A stretch of 64,000 nt of DNA from Halohasta litchfieldiae (lineage in GTDB: Archaea > Halobacteriota > Halobacteria > Halobacteriales > Haloferacaceae): contig NZ_CP024845.1 of the NCBI RefSeq assembly GCF_002788215.1, positions 3,100,001 through 3,164,000 of the forward strand, given 5' to 3'. A program made the position numbers and the translations under genes. The notes below the pieces were generated by a model. It was not told the DNA's origin, did no database searches, and worked only from the letters and a program-made list of their open reading frames with translations. This document shows, one piece after another, positions 51,474-60,849 of the stretch. The stretch's first letter is position 1. Each line of letters begins with the position of its first letter.

Positions 51474-52703
51474 TTACTCCGTCAGCGTGCCAACGCCGAT
51501 CAGTCGCCATCGCGCGCCGACTCGGCGGTTGATGGCAATTTTGGCTCCGGCTGGCGCACACACTGGTCGTTTGAGTTTGACCTCACACTCGCCGGAGCGC
51601 GCACTCGTCACCGCACCGACTGTCGTCGCGGTGCCGACGGTGAGCATCAGCGGCTCACCGGTCGAGATCTCTTCGACTTCGTCGTTTTCGCCAACGACGC
51701 GGTCCAGCAGTTCAACGTCCATCTCGAAGGCTTCCCGCGTCGGTGGCAGACTGCCGGGCGTCCCGGCGACCTGTCCGCCGAGCGCATCGCCCTTTGCGAA
51801 GCTTGGGTCAAGACCGGTACCGACACCGATCAGTCCGCCGGGCGTCACCGAGTCGACGTTCTCGCTGCCGGCCTGTAGCGACCGGATCGACGTTTCAATC
51901 GACCGCCACTCGGTTTGGCCCTCCTCGTCGACCTCGCGGCCGGGTCGGAGTTGGATGTCGTCGCCGTTCTCGAACTCGCCGTCGACGAGACTGCCGCCAA
52001 TGACGCCACCTGAGAGGTTCTCCCACGTGGTGCCGGGACGGTTGATGTCGAAACTCCGCGCGACGTACATCCGGGCGTCCTCGCCTTCGGTTCGTTCGGG
52101 CGTCGGAATCGTCTCCTCGATGGCGCCGATCAGGAGATCCATGTTGACCTCCTGCTGAGCGCTGATCGGGACGATTGGGGCGTCCTCGGCGACGGTGCCC
52201 TCGACGAACTCCTGGATCTGCTCGTAGTTGTCGACCGCGCGGTCGCGATCCACGAGGTCGACTTTGTTCTGGGCGATGACGATGTTCTCGATGCCGATGA
52301 TGTCGAGCGCCATCAGATGCTCTTCGGTCTGCGACTGGGGGACGTCCTCGGTCGCAGAGATCACGAGCACCGCGCCGTCCATCAGCGAGGCCCCCGCCAG
52401 CATCGTTGCCATCAGCGTTTCGTGGCCGGGCGCGTCGACGAACGAGACCGTTCGAAGTCGCTCGCTCGGTGTTCCATCTTCACATTCCTCCTCGACGGTG
52501 TAACAGTCGGGCTCCTCGACGCCCGGGCATTGGCGGAACGTTGCGTCCGCATACCCCAGCCTGATGGAGATACCGCGCTTCATCTCCTCAGAGTGCTGAT
52601 CGGTCCACGAACCGCTCAACGCTTGGACGAGCGTCGTCTTTCCGTGGTCGACGTGGCCGACGAGTCCGATGTTCACCTCCGGTTGTGTTGTCTCTTGTGT
52701 CAC
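51474..52703 (-). CDS. eif2g: Translation initiation factor aIF2, gamma subunit
   Basis: 409 residues from GTG 52703 ([16 protein letters not shown]), preceded by a GGAGG ribosome-binding site. GTPase motifs [15 protein letters not shown] and NKVD are complete; a zinc-knuckle-like [16 protein letters not shown] follows switch I. Domains II and III (about 205-409) bind Met-tRNA-initiator. The open frame extends a further 39 codons upstream but that part is Arg/Ser-rich and has no homology. It heads the operon running aIF2-gamma, PIN, rpo7, spt4, dephospho-CoA kinase. Confidence 0.95.
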   Translation of the reverse strand: MTQETTQPEVNIGLVGHVDHGKTTLVQALSGSWTDQHSEEMKRGISIRLGYADATFRQCPGVEEPDCYTVEEECEDGTPSERLRTVSFVDAPGHETLMATMLAGASLMDGAVLVISATEDVPQSQTEEHLMALDIIGIENIVIAQNKVDLVDRDRAVDNYEQIQEFVEGTVAEDAPIVPISAQQEVNMDLLIGAIEETIPTPERTEGEDARMYVARSFDINRPGTTWENLSGGVIGGSLVDGEFENGDDIQLRPGREVDEEGQTEWRSIETSIRSLQAGSENVDSVTPGGLIGVGTGLDPSFAKGDALGGQVAGTPGSLPPTREAFEMDVELLDRVVGENDEVEEISTGEPLMLTVGTATTVGAVTSARSGECEVKLKRPVCAPAGAKIAINRRVGARWRLIGVGTLTE

Positions 52704-52922
52704 CTTTGACCTCCTCAGAGTAATCTTGTGAAAAATTCGCCCCGAACGACTGATAAAGTTGCTGTTCTCCCGGCGTCTCGTCACACCGTGACGTGATCGG
52801 TGTCGACTGCGGGCTGACAATCAATAGGCGTGTCGACTGGTCAATATTCTGTAGCGACTGTGAGGCGTTCGCGCAATACCGCGATTCACTAATAGGTCAT
52901 GACTTCGATACTGTGGACGAAG

Positions 52923-53150
52923 ATGGCACGATGGATTCAGACAGCCGACGACGGGGAGATTACGGAGATAGTCGACGCCGAGCCAGCCGACGGGAGCAAC
53001 TGGATCGAGATCACGGAACTCGCCTATATGAGTGATGCCGCTCCCGACGGCCACGAGTCGACGCGCTACTACAAGCCGGAGGCCGACGAGCCGGCCGACG
53101 GCTGGGCTATCGAATCGGAAACAGTCGGAAAAACGTTTTACGAAGCGTAG
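52923..53150 (+). CDS. Small haloarchaeal protein
   Basis: 75 residues from ATG 52923 (MARWIQTADDGEITEI). Sequence WIEITELAYMSDAAPDGHEST with a C-terminal RYYKPEADEPADGWAIESETV segment. Acidic, soluble; no family named. Upstream in-frame extension of 8 codons is not preferred. Divergent from aIF2-gamma, convergent with DUF5809. Confidence 0.6.
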   Translation: MARWIQTADDGEITEIVDAEPADGSNWIEITELAYMSDAAPDGHESTRYYKPEADEPADGWAIESETVGKTFYEA

Positions 53151-53161
53151 CGATCCGACGC

Positions 53162-53575
53162 TCAGAACTGCTCGCGGTAGTGTCGACCGAACGCTCGGCG
53201 GCGGACGGTTGCGGCGGCCGCCTCCGGCTCGGCCTGATAGCTGGCGGCGACAACTGTTTTGTCTATCGCGACTGGATGCCAGACGACCGACTCTACGTCG
53301 TCACTCCCGACAAGGTCGACGCTGTCCTGCCGATTTTCGCACCACTCCTCGAACTCGGCCTGAGAGCCGTGGTAGACTTTTAAAAGAGAGGCAAACAGCG
53401 CATCCCGGGCGGTTTCGATCACCGCGCCGGTGACGCGCTCGTCGTACTCCGCGTTGTCGAACTCCATGGCCTTCGTGGCCTCCTTGACGACGATCTGGGC
53501 GGCTGGACCGGCGGTTTCGTAGGCTTCCCGTGCGGCTTCGACCGTCTCGGGTTCGGAGACGCCTTCGGTGTGCAT
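53162..53575 (-). CDS. DUF5809 family protein
   Basis: 137 residues. PAAQIVVKEATKAMEFDNAEYDERVTGAVIETARDALFASLLKVYHGSQAEFEEWC fits DUF5809: helical, conserved acidic and aromatic residues. The neighbour is DUF5810; the two families occur side by side in haloarchaea and are probably functionally linked. Confidence 0.78.
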   Translation of the reverse strand: MHTEGVSEPETVEAAREAYETAGPAAQIVVKEATKAMEFDNAEYDERVTGAVIETARDALFASLLKVYHGSQAEFEEWCENRQDSVDLVGSDDVESVVWHPVAIDKTVVAASYQAEPEAAAATVRRRAFGRHYREQF

Positions 53576-53598
53576 GGCGTCGACACTGTGGCGACCCG

Positions 53599-54048
53599 TT
53601 AGGTTTCTTTGCTTTCGTCCTCGGTGTCGGCGTCGGGACCACGCTGTTGCATCTTTCGGGTCAGCTCCCGGGCCTCGTTGAGAATGGATTGTGCGTCGGC
53701 ATCCAAGGCCTCGGTCTCTCCGGGTGATTCTGTGATCGCTGGCTGGCCGGGTTGCTGCTGCTCACCAGCGTTGTCGACTGGCTGGTCACCACCATTGTCG
53801 ACTGGATGGGTATGGTCGCCGGGATGGTCGTGGTCGGTGGTCTCCGCGGCGCGTTCTGCGACGATTGCCGCGAGATCGGCGCGTGGCACCGACTCCCAGT
53901 CGTCAGTGCCATCGTCTCGCTCGTCGACTGCCTCGGCGAGCCACTGGTCGTGGGCCTCGCCGTGGAGAATCGCCGTCACTGCGAGATGGTTGGCACACTG
54001 GGCTTCATCACCGAACGGCTCCTCACAGACCGGACACAGATACCCCAT
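53599..54048 (-). CDS. DUF5810 zinc-finger-like protein
   Basis: 149 residues from ATG 54048. The N-terminus MGYLCPVCEEPFGDEAQCANHLAVTAILHG has Cys5, Cys8 and His/Cys (Cys18, His21) spacing of a C2H2/C2HC-type finger. A long hydrophilic Gln/Pro/Asp-rich linker follows and then a helical C-terminus. It lies 23 bp upstream of the DUF5809 gene on the same strand (likely cotranscribed), and 53 bp downstream of rimI. Confidence 0.78.
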   Translation of the reverse strand: MGYLCPVCEEPFGDEAQCANHLAVTAILHGEAHDQWLAEAVDERDDGTDDWESVPRADLAAIVAERAAETTDHDHPGDHTHPVDNGGDQPVDNAGEQQQPGQPAITESPGETEALDADAQSILNEARELTRKMQQRGPDADTEDESKET

Positions 54049-54101
54049 TGCCGGCGATAGGGGCGCGATGAGTAAAACGCCGGTGGTCCGAAACGTGGTG
54101 T

Positions 54102-54590
54102 TCACTCCGGCGTATAAACGAGAATCAGCGCAGCCTCGCCGTCGCTGTAGTAGCGCGGCACCCGCCGGACGGTTTCGAACCCTTCGTCGGCGTACAGGCG
54201 TTGGGCAGCGGTGTTGCCCGCCCGAACTTCGAGTTTGATTCGGCTGACGCCCCTGACTAGCAGGCGGGAGACGGCATGGCGCAACAGGAGTCGACCCACG
54301 CCGTTCCGTCGACCATCGGGATGGACCGCGAGATCCTTGACATGGCCCAGCTCCCGGCCGGAGTTCGGCATCCAGTCGGCGACGATGTAGCCCAACAGTT
54401 CGCCGTCGACCTCCGCGAGCAGAAACGCCGGTTCGTCGAGAAATCCCTCGAACGCCGAGTAGGACCACGGCTCGTCGAACACTGTTTTTTCGAGCCGCGA
54501 GATTGCGAGGAGGTCCGCACGCGTGGCTTGCCGGACCCCGATGTCCTCGGTGTCGACCGCCGAACGACTATCCACAGCGACCGTACACAC
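54102..54590 (-). CDS. rimI: RimI-type N-acetyltransferase (ribosomal protein/N-terminal)
   Basis: 162 residues, GTG start at 54590 (others nearby are possible). GNAT acetyl-CoA motif VHPDGRRNGVGRLLLRHAV and the earlier GYIVADWMPN, KLEVRAGNTAAQRLYADEGFETV are complete. Archaeal RimI/Ard1 proteins acetylate the N-termini of ribosomal and other proteins. Operon with DUF5810 and DUF5809 on the same strand. Confidence 0.9.
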   Translation of the reverse strand: MCTVAVDSRSAVDTEDIGVRQATRADLLAISRLEKTVFDEPWSYSAFEGFLDEPAFLLAEVDGELLGYIVADWMPNSGRELGHVKDLAVHPDGRRNGVGRLLLRHAVSRLLVRGVSRIKLEVRAGNTAAQRLYADEGFETVRRVPRYYSDGEAALILVYTPE

Positions 54591-54654
54591 TGGGTAATGA
54601 AAAGCACTGCGCGCCCGCGTTCCGACAGCCCCACTCGTTCACGGCGTGATCGGA

Positions 54655-56733
54655 TTACGCGTCAACGTAGGCCGCGACCAGTTTCCGCTCGGCCGCGCGG
54701 AGATGCTGGTGGAACGTCTGTCGCGTAATATCCATCGTCTCGGCAATCGTTTCGCCGTCGACCGGGCGGGGCGACTCGAAGTAATCGTTGAGGTGGGCCG
54801 CTTCGAGGGCAGCCGTCTGTCGCTCGGTGAGGTGCTCGTCGACGACAGCCCTGAACTCAGTGGGTCGCTGCTCCCGCCGTTCTCGCTCGGTTTTGGCCCG
54901 GAGGTCGACGGTGTCATACTGCGACTGAAGCGTCTCAAGCAGTGGGCGCACGTCCTGTTCGGGCGGTGCTTCGACTGTTAGTGTCCCACCGTCGGCTGTA
55001 GCGGTCGTGTCGGTGACGACAGCCCCGAAGGCGGCCAACTCGTCGTCGGGCGGGAGCTGTGCCATCGTGACCGACAGCGTCAGCTCACTGTCGGTCTTGG
55101 AGACTACCCGTGCAGCCTGAATAAACGATAGCGATATGAGTGCCTCGGGGTCGACGTCCACGGTGGCCGCGGCCTCAGGGGTATCCACGGCGTCGACGGC
55201 GTCACCAGCCTCAGTGGAGTCTACGGCGTCGGCAGCGTCGGTTGTCAGATACAGCTCGTAGTCGCCGCTGGCCGTGGTGGTTGTCCCACAGCGTTCGACC
55301 GGACTGCCGATCACTGCGGCGATCTGGGCGAGCCGAAACGACGGGTCCCGGATCTCGATCCGGAGTTCGGTGACGTCGTCGGTCGTCAGAATACGGGTGG
55401 TTTCGACCGCGTGGAGTCCGTTTGCGATCATCTTCCCGAGTGAGTCAAACAGTTCCTGTTCCCGTGTGTCGAGGGCCGCAGCGTCGATGCCGTACACCCC
55501 GAGCACGCCATACCGTCGTTCATCGTCGCAGAGCGGGACGACCAGCAGTCGACGCCCACCGACAGTCGACGGATCGAGACCAGTCTCGGATTGCCCCTCG
55601 GGTTCAGCCTCCGCATCGTCGACCGAACATAGGTGGCAGGCGTCAGTGTCGACGGCGTCGCCGACTGCGGCTGGAAGCGCCGCGATGGGAACCGTCTCCG
55701 GAATCTCGGTTGGCAGCCCCTTCGTGGCCGACAGCCGGAGATCGGTCCCATCGGAGCTGACCGTGCCGATCCAGCCACCCAGGTAGCCCTCTTCGGCCGC
55801 AATCGTTTCGCAGACCCGGTGTTCGATCTCTCGACGCTCGGTCGACTCGACGAGCACGCCCGACACCTCCCGGAGCAGTCCGTTGACTCGGTCGAGCACC
55901 CGCCGGAGCGTGCGTCGTTCCGATTCGAGCGTTTCGGCCCGCTCTGTCGCGAGCTGTTCGGCCTCCCGGCGGTCGGTGACATCGATCTGGAAGCCAACGT
56001 AGTAGAGGAGGTCGCCGCCGTCGTCGTAGATCGGCGCAATGGTGAGTTCGTTCCAAAACGGTTTCCCGTCCCGTCGATAGTTGCGGATCTCGACGCTCAC
56101 TGGCTCCTCGTTGGCAATCGCCTCGGAGAGTCGGTCGACGGTCTCGGGGTCGGTGTTCGGACCCTGCAACAGCCGCGGGTTCCGGCCGAGCAGGTCCGCG
56201 GCCTCGTACCCTGTCAGCTCCTCCCACGCGTCGTTGACGTAGACGAGGGGGTAATCGGTCAGTGATGGATTGCTGAGGCTGATTCCAATCGGGGCCGTAT
56301 CCATCGTCCTGACGAGTTCATCGGGAGAAGGTTCGGCGCTGGAGACGTCCTGTTGGGAGGCTGTCAACGCCGCGGTGGGCTGGGTCGCCGTCACCTCGCT
56401 CACGAGTCGGTCGACCGACGCCGCGCCGTTTTTCCGGACGTAGCTGTCGTACTCGGCGTCGACCACCGACTCCTCGATAGCGTCGCTTGCAGTAAACAGG
56501 ATGAACGGGAGTTCGGGGTCGAGTTGGCGGACAGCCGACCGTAGCGCAAGGCCGTCATCACCCGGCAACTCGAACTCGCTGACCAAGCAGTCCCACCTCT
56601 CGGTCGACAGCGTTGCGAGAGCCTCCGTCGCCGTCGCTACCTGCTGTACCCGACAGCCGGCGGTCTCGAAGGCATCCTTGAGCCGACTGCCCCCCTCGGC
56701 TGGATACACCAGCAGAACTCGCGGGGCTGTCAT
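54655..56733 (-). CDS. Bat-like transcription regulator: pseudo-receiver, LOV-like PAS, GAF, HTH_10
   Basis: 692 residues. A receiver-like domain (1-115) has Glu53 where the phosphoacceptor Asp is expected (LVSEFELPGDDG) and lacks the upstream acidic pair, though KNG (Lys101) is kept. A PAS domain (about 140-260) has a LOV-like core (VNDAWEELTGYEAADLLGRNPRLLQG, NYRRDGKPFWNELTIAPIYDD), but the photoactive Cys of GRNCRFLQ is Pro186. A GAF domain (about 290-450), a Bat-type segment, and HTH_10 (EHLTERQTAALEAAHLNDYF, ending TFHQHLRAAERKLVAA) follow. It is divergent from halorhodopsin, as expected for a rhodopsin-gene regulator, with a TATA box at 56757-56765. Confidence 0.85.
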   Translation of the reverse strand: MTAPRVLLVYPAEGGSRLKDAFETAGCRVQQVATATEALATLSTERWDCLVSEFELPGDDGLALRSAVRQLDPELPFILFTASDAIEESVVDAEYDSYVRKNGAASVDRLVSEVTATQPTAALTASQQDVSSAEPSPDELVRTMDTAPIGISLSNPSLTDYPLVYVNDAWEELTGYEAADLLGRNPRLLQGPNTDPETVDRLSEAIANEEPVSVEIRNYRRDGKPFWNELTIAPIYDDGGDLLYYVGFQIDVTDRREAEQLATERAETLESERRTLRRVLDRVNGLLREVSGVLVESTERREIEHRVCETIAAEEGYLGGWIGTVSSDGTDLRLSATKGLPTEIPETVPIAALPAAVGDAVDTDACHLCSVDDAEAEPEGQSETGLDPSTVGGRRLLVVPLCDDERRYGVLGVYGIDAAALDTREQELFDSLGKMIANGLHAVETTRILTTDDVTELRIEIRDPSFRLAQIAAVIGSPVERCGTTTTASGDYELYLTTDAADAVDSTEAGDAVDAVDTPEAAATVDVDPEALISLSFIQAARVVSKTDSELTLSVTMAQLPPDDELAAFGAVVTDTTATADGGTLTVEAPPEQDVRPLLETLQSQYDTVDLRAKTERERREQRPTEFRAVVDEHLTERQTAALEAAHLNDYFESPRPVDGETIAETMDITRQTFHQHLRAAERKLVAAYVDA

Positions 56734-56756
56734 GACTACTAGGTTGCACGTAGGCG

Positions 56757-56765
56757 TATAAAATA
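56757..56765 (-). promoter_or_regulatory. TATA box of the Bat-like gene
   Basis: GTATAAAAT on the plus strand, read TTTTATAC on the minus, centred about 28 nt before ATG 56733; leaderless. Confidence 0.55.
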
Positions 56766-56780
56766 TTTCCGCCAAATAAA

Positions 56781-56790
56781 ACTATATATG
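56781..56790 (+). promoter_or_regulatory. Possible TATA box for hop
   Basis: ACTATATATG; it would imply a start near 56812 and a 74-nt leader to the ATG at 56886. The real hop start may instead be nearer the ATG; the TATA assignment is uncertain. Confidence 0.3.
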
Positions 56791-56829
56791 TACTGTTTAG
56801 ACAGCCTGCGGAGTACTACTGGCAACGAT

Positions 56830-56846
56830 GCTTACTAGTCAGGGTG
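56830..56846. promoter_or_regulatory. ACTAG-containing element upstream of hop (UAS-like)
   Basis: CTTACTAGTCAGGGTGT. The ACTAG core and following TCAGG resemble the published core of the bop-gene upstream activating sequence (ACCcnactagTTnGG), and the distance to ATG 56886 is about 50 nt. A second CTAG (56737-56740) sits beside the Bat-like start. CTAG is rare in haloarchaeal genomes, so two copies in 152 bp stand out. Match is partial. Confidence 0.35.
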
Positions 56847-56885
56847 TGTGCTTTTGACAGCAACTGTCGATTATTTGTTCGGACT

Positions 56886-57725
56886 ATGATAGCAACTGCA
56901 GGAGTCGACCTCCTCGCACAGACAGGGGGCGAACTCACACAGCCGGAGGTGTATCAACTGGTTCAAGACAACCTGCTGTTGAACCTCTCGTTTTGGGCCA
57001 ACATCGCGCTGGCGGGGCTGTCGATCCTGTTTTTCGTCTATCTCGGACGCAACGTCGAGGAGCCACGGGCACAGTTGATCTTCGTGTCGACGCTGATGGT
57101 GCCACTGGTCTCGCTGTCGAGCTATCTGGGGCTGGTATCCGGTCTCACGATCAGCGTCCTAGAGATGCCAGCAGGCCACGCGCTTGCGGGCGAGGAGGTC
57201 CTGACTATGTGGGGGCGATATCTCACATGGGCACTGTCGACGCCGATGATCCTGCTGGCCTTAGGGCTCCTTGCGGGATCGAACCTGACGAAAATCTTCA
57301 CCGCGCTTGTGATGGACATCGGAATGTGTATCACCGGGCTTGCGGCGGCGTTGACCACCTCCTCGTACGCCCTGCGGTGGTTCTGGTATCTGATTAGCTG
57401 TGCGTTTTTCGTGGCTGTGCTCTACGTCCTGCTCGTGGAGTGGCCCAAAGACGCTGAGATTGCTGGCACAGCCGACATCTTCGGCACGTTAAAAAGCCTG
57501 ACTGTCGTGCTGTGGTTCGGCTATCCGCTCTTCTGGGCCCTCGGCGCGGAGGGCTTTGCGGTCCTCGATGTGGCGATCACGTCGTGGGCCTACAGCCTGC
57601 TGGATATCGGAGCGAAGTACGTCTTCGCGTTCCTCCTGCTGCGCTGGGTTGCCGCCCATGAGGGCACCATCGGTGCACTGACGACAACCGGTATCGAATC
57701 GTCGACGGCGGCCGCTGACGATTAG
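56886..57725 (+). CDS. hop: Halorhodopsin (light-driven chloride pump)
   Basis: 279 residues from ATG 56886. Seven helices. The pump-type residues read as halorhodopsin: helix-C R111-Y-L-T114-W-A-L-S118-T-P, with A125 (the bacteriorhodopsin Asp85/Thr89/Asp96 positions are Thr/Ser/Ala, the TSA chloride-pump motif). EMPAGHALAGEE, WYLISCAFFVA, GYPLFWALGAEG and the Schiff-base Lys244 in LLDIGAKYVF are conserved. It imports chloride in the light. The Bat-like gene is divergent, and the gene overlaps the end of the next, convergent gene by 4 bp. Confidence 0.97.
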   Translation: MIATAGVDLLAQTGGELTQPEVYQLVQDNLLLNLSFWANIALAGLSILFFVYLGRNVEEPRAQLIFVSTLMVPLVSLSSYLGLVSGLTISVLEMPAGHALAGEEVLTMWGRYLTWALSTPMILLALGLLAGSNLTKIFTALVMDIGMCITGLAAALTTSSYALRWFWYLISCAFFVAVLYVLLVEWPKDAEIAGTADIFGTLKSLTVVLWFGYPLFWALGAEGFAVLDVAITSWAYSLLDIGAKYVFAFLLLRWVAAHEGTIGALTTTGIESSTAAADD

Positions 57726-58720
57726 CTCGTCTGTCGGGCACCGATATCGGCTTCGAGATGGGCAGCATGCTGTCGACAGACCATCGACATATCGGCCGCA
57801 GCACTGACTGTCGGCGGTGTGGCAGCCAGATACCAGCCCGTGTCGACGCCGAGCCGTTCGAGGTACGCCCGCACCAGCAGCGAAGACAGCCCCTTTTCGA
57901 CGGCTTCTTGCGCGTAGATCGCCCGCCACTCCTCGTTCGGCAACACCAGCCGGTCGCCATGGAACCCGTTGCCGAACGAGTCGACACTGAGTCGGTGGTG
58001 ACGGGCCTGCTGTAGGATCGTTTTGATATCTGCGATCAGGTCGACCAGCAGCGTCGGCGTCGTCGGGTCCAGCGACCGCCACTCGACCCGCGACCCGTCA
58101 TCCAAGAGGGCGACCGGCTGCCAGTCGGTCGATGAGTCGGTGGCTGCTGTGGCAGTGTCGTTCGACGACGGGCCCCCCACTGCCACGTCACCGAAACGAT
58201 ACTGAGCGATGGAACCACGGTGATACAGCGAGGGTCGACCACAGGCATACTGCTGACCATCGGCGGCCCGACTGGTCGTGTTCACCAACACGAAGGCTGG
58301 ATCGAGCGCCAACAACACGTTATACAGGTCGGTCGACGCCGCAGGATCGGGTTCGAAACTGACCCGTGTGCCGGCCGTGGCCACCGGCGGCTGGTCGGTC
58401 ACCGGGGAGGCCGACTCAGTTAACAGATCCGGCCGGAGCCCGAGTCCGAGCAGTCGACAGCTCCGGTCGTGGGCGGCCTCGACGGTCGCCGCAAGCCGGG
58501 CGTCGAGTGCCGCCTCCAGTTCGACACAGCGTTCACAGGGTGGGGTTTCGACAGCAACGCTGTACGGCGAGGCTGTCCCCGCGGCTCCCGGCAGTCCCGC
58601 GATCAGATCCGGATCGGCGAGGTGCCCGGCCTCGTCGACAACCCAGTACTCGGTCGTGAGAGTCGTAGTCAACGAGAGCGCGCCGGTGTCCGGACGCGAG
58701 AGTCTTGCATCATAATACAT
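57722..58720 (-). CDS. GCS2-like (glutamate-cysteine ligase superfamily) protein
   Basis: 332 residues. TLTTEYWVVDEAGHLADPDL at the start resembles the EEEYxVVDxxG start of haloarchaeal GCS2-type carboxylate-amine ligases, and GLGLRPDLLTE and RLSVDSFGNGFHGDRLVLPNEEW are consistent with that superfamily. The catalytic acidic set and C-terminal motifs are only partly recognisable, so activity is uncertain. In haloarchaea gamma-glutamylcysteine is a major thiol. It ends tail-to-tail with hop, with a 4-bp overlap. A TATA-like TATAGTAC abuts the ATG. Confidence 0.55.
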   Translation of the reverse strand: MYYDARLSRPDTGALSLTTTLTTEYWVVDEAGHLADPDLIAGLPGAAGTASPYSVAVETPPCERCVELEAALDARLAATVEAAHDRSCRLLGLGLRPDLLTESASPVTDQPPVATAGTRVSFEPDPAASTDLYNVLLALDPAFVLVNTTSRAADGQQYACGRPSLYHRGSIAQYRFGDVAVGGPSSNDTATAATDSSTDWQPVALLDDGSRVEWRSLDPTTPTLLVDLIADIKTILQQARHHRLSVDSFGNGFHGDRLVLPNEEWRAIYAQEAVEKGLSSLLVRAYLERLGVDTGWYLAATPPTVSAAADMSMVCRQHAAHLEADIGARQTS

Positions 58721-58928
58721 TATAGTACTAGAGCGACGGTCGACTCGCTCAAATCACTGTTTACCATCGGCGAATCAGCTACGTACCAGTCGGTGTCGGA
58801 TCACTGAAAAATGAAGAGATCGATCCGGCGTGGGCCGATGAACAGGCGTTGGGATCGATGGTCGACAGCGGTACAGCGGTGGATCAGCAGTGGGTCGATT
58901 AGAGTGTAAGTAGGCTAATGGCCGACGT

Positions 58929-60620
58929 TTACATTGCGCCGCCCATGCCACCCATACCGCCCATGCCGCCCATGCCGCCGCCCATTCCGCCGCCGGGCAT
59001 GTCCGGTCCGTCGTCATCGTCGTCGCCGACCTGTCCGCCTGCGAGGTCGCCAGCGGCGATCACGTCGTCGATCCGGAGGATCATCACTGCGGCCTCGGTC
59101 GCGGACTCGATGGCCTGCGTTTTGACCTGCAGCGGTTCGACGACACCCTCTGCTTCCATGTCGATCACGTCGCCCGTGTAGGCGTCGAGACCGGCACCGA
59201 ACTCGCCGCTATCGTGCTGCGAACGGAGTTCGACGAGGGAATCAATCGTGTCGAGTCCAGCGTTCTCGGCGAGCGTGCGTGGGATGACTTCGAGTGCCTC
59301 AGCGAAGGCTTCGACTGCGAGCTGCTCGCGGCCTCCGACCGAATCGGCGAAGTCACGAAGCTGGAGTGCCAGCTCTGCTTCGGGTGCGCCGCCACCGGGG
59401 AGGACGTGGCCCTCCAGCAGCGTCGACCGGACGACACCGAGCGAGTCGTCGATGGCGCGCTCGATCTCGTCGACGACGTGTTCGGTGCCACCGCGGACGA
59501 TCAGGCTGACGCTTTTGGCGTCTTCGACATCTTCGACGAAGATTCGCTGGTCGCCGCCGATGTCCTTCTGGGCGACACTGCCAGCGAAGCCGAGATCGTC
59601 TTCGGAGAGATCATCGAGGTTTGCGACGACGCGAGCACCGGTTGCGCGAGCAACGGCGGTCAGCTCGGAGCTTTTGACGCGTCGGGCCGCGATGATGCCC
59701 TCTTGGGCGAGGTAGTGTTTGGCCATGTCGTCGATGCCGTCGCCAACGAAGACGACGTCGACGTCGGCTGCGACGAGCTGGTCGACCATTTCCTTGAGCT
59801 GTTTTTCCTCTTCGTCTATGAACTCTTGGAGCTGCGATGGATCAGTGACGTTGACCTCGGCGTCGATCTCGGTCTCGGCGATCTCGAAGGCGCCGTCGAA
59901 GACGGCAATGTTGGCGTCCTCGGCGAAGTACGGCATGTTCTCGTCGACGCGCTCTTTGCCGACGATGACACCCTCGACGAGCTCTGCGTTGTCGATGGAG
60001 CCACCGACGACGGTTTCGACGTTGATGTTGTCGAGGTCGATGCCGTCGTCGTCCTGGACTGCGAGGACGGCGTCGACGACGAGTTCGGCGAGCAGGTCTT
60101 TCGACCCTTCTGCGCCCTTGCCGGTCATTGCGGTCTCGGCAATGTTGATGAGCGTTTCGCGGTCGTCCGGCGAGACCTCGATGGCCTCGGCTTCAAGAAT
60201 CTCTTTGGCTTTTTCGGCGGCCTGTCGGTATCCCTGCGCGACGGTGGTCGCGTGGATATCCTGATCGATGAGTTCCTCGGCCTGATCGAGGAGCTCACCG
60301 GCGATGACGACTGCGGAGGTGGTGCCGTCGCCGACTTCGGTCTCCTGTGTTTCGGAGACTTCGACGATCATATTCGCGGCGGGGTGGTCGATGTCCATCT
60401 CTTTGAGGATGGTGACACCGTCGTTGGTGACGACCACGGAGCCGCCGTTGTCGACGAGCATCTTGTCCATACCCTTTGGACCGAGGGTGGTTCGCACGGA
60501 CTCGGCGACTGCCTTGCCGGCTGTGATATTCATAGACTGCGCGTCCTTTCCGGAGGTTCGCTGACTGTCCTCGGAAAGTACGATCATCGGCTGGTTACCC
60601 ATGCGTTGTCGCTGAGACAT
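58929..60620 (-). CDS. thsA: Thermosome (group II chaperonin) subunit
   Basis: 563 residues from ATG 60620 ([15 protein letters not shown]), preceded by GAGGTGAT. Equatorial [14 protein letters not shown] and [15 protein letters not shown] (ATP loop), intermediate and apical domains, helical protrusion, a GGGAPE segment near the equatorial C-terminal part and the GGM-rich tail ([19 protein letters not shown]) typical of haloarchaeal Cct subunits. It folds proteins and is heat/salt induced in relatives. A TATA box TTATATAG at 60646-60653 is about 27 nt before the ATG, suggesting a near-leaderless transcript. Confidence 0.96.
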   Translation of the reverse strand: MSQRQRMGNQPMIVLSEDSQRTSGKDAQSMNITAGKAVAESVRTTLGPKGMDKMLVDNGGSVVVTNDGVTILKEMDIDHPAANMIVEVSETQETEVGDGTTSAVVIAGELLDQAEELIDQDIHATTVAQGYRQAAEKAKEILEAEAIEVSPDDRETLINIAETAMTGKGAEGSKDLLAELVVDAVLAVQDDDGIDLDNINVETVVGGSIDNAELVEGVIVGKERVDENMPYFAEDANIAVFDGAFEIAETEIDAEVNVTDPSQLQEFIDEEEKQLKEMVDQLVAADVDVVFVGDGIDDMAKHYLAQEGIIAARRVKSSELTAVARATGARVVANLDDLSEDDLGFAGSVAQKDIGGDQRIFVEDVEDAKSVSLIVRGGTEHVVDEIERAIDDSLGVVRSTLLEGHVLPGGGAPEAELALQLRDFADSVGGREQLAVEAFAEALEVIPRTLAENAGLDTIDSLVELRSQHDSGEFGAGLDAYTGDVIDMEAEGVVEPLQVKTQAIESATEAAVMILRIDDVIAAGDLAGGQVGDDDDDGPDMPGGGMGGGMGGMGGMGGMGGAM

Positions 60621-60645
60621 AATCACCTCGTGATTGTTTGTGATT

Positions 60646-60653
60646 CTATATAA
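60646..60653 (-). promoter_or_regulatory. TATA box of the thermosome gene
   Basis: TTATATAG on the minus strand, centred 30 nt before ATG 60620, in a 229-bp gap shared with the divergent DUF1508 gene. Confidence 0.5.
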
Positions 60654-60818
60654 GCCTTTTGCGTGTGGTTCAGTGAGACCGCCCCCGTCGGACGGATTTA
60701 TCCATGTTATTGCGTGTCAATGACGTATTTTATATATGAGTACAGCAGTCGGATCAGTCAGTGACGACGGTAGTATTTCGCGTCAGACATATCTAAAACA
60801 ATATTCATTTATGATACA

Positions 60819-60825
60819 CATATAA
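60819..60825 (+). promoter_or_regulatory. TATA box of the DUF1508-repeat gene
   Basis: CATATAAG-type sequence; centred 27 nt before ATG 60850, consistent with a leaderless transcript. Confidence 0.5.
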
Positions 60826-60849
60826 GCGTCTAGGAAAATATTACCGCTT

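Noticed and set aside
56886-57725. Bacteriorhodopsin rather than halorhodopsin
   Set aside because: Helix C has Thr114/Ser118/Ala125 in the positions of Asp85/Thr89/Asp96, the chloride-pump pattern.
59214-60653. A 479-codon plus-strand frame over the thermosome gene
   Set aside because: Antisense shadow; the translation is Asp/Val-rich and matches no family, while the minus strand is a full chaperonin.
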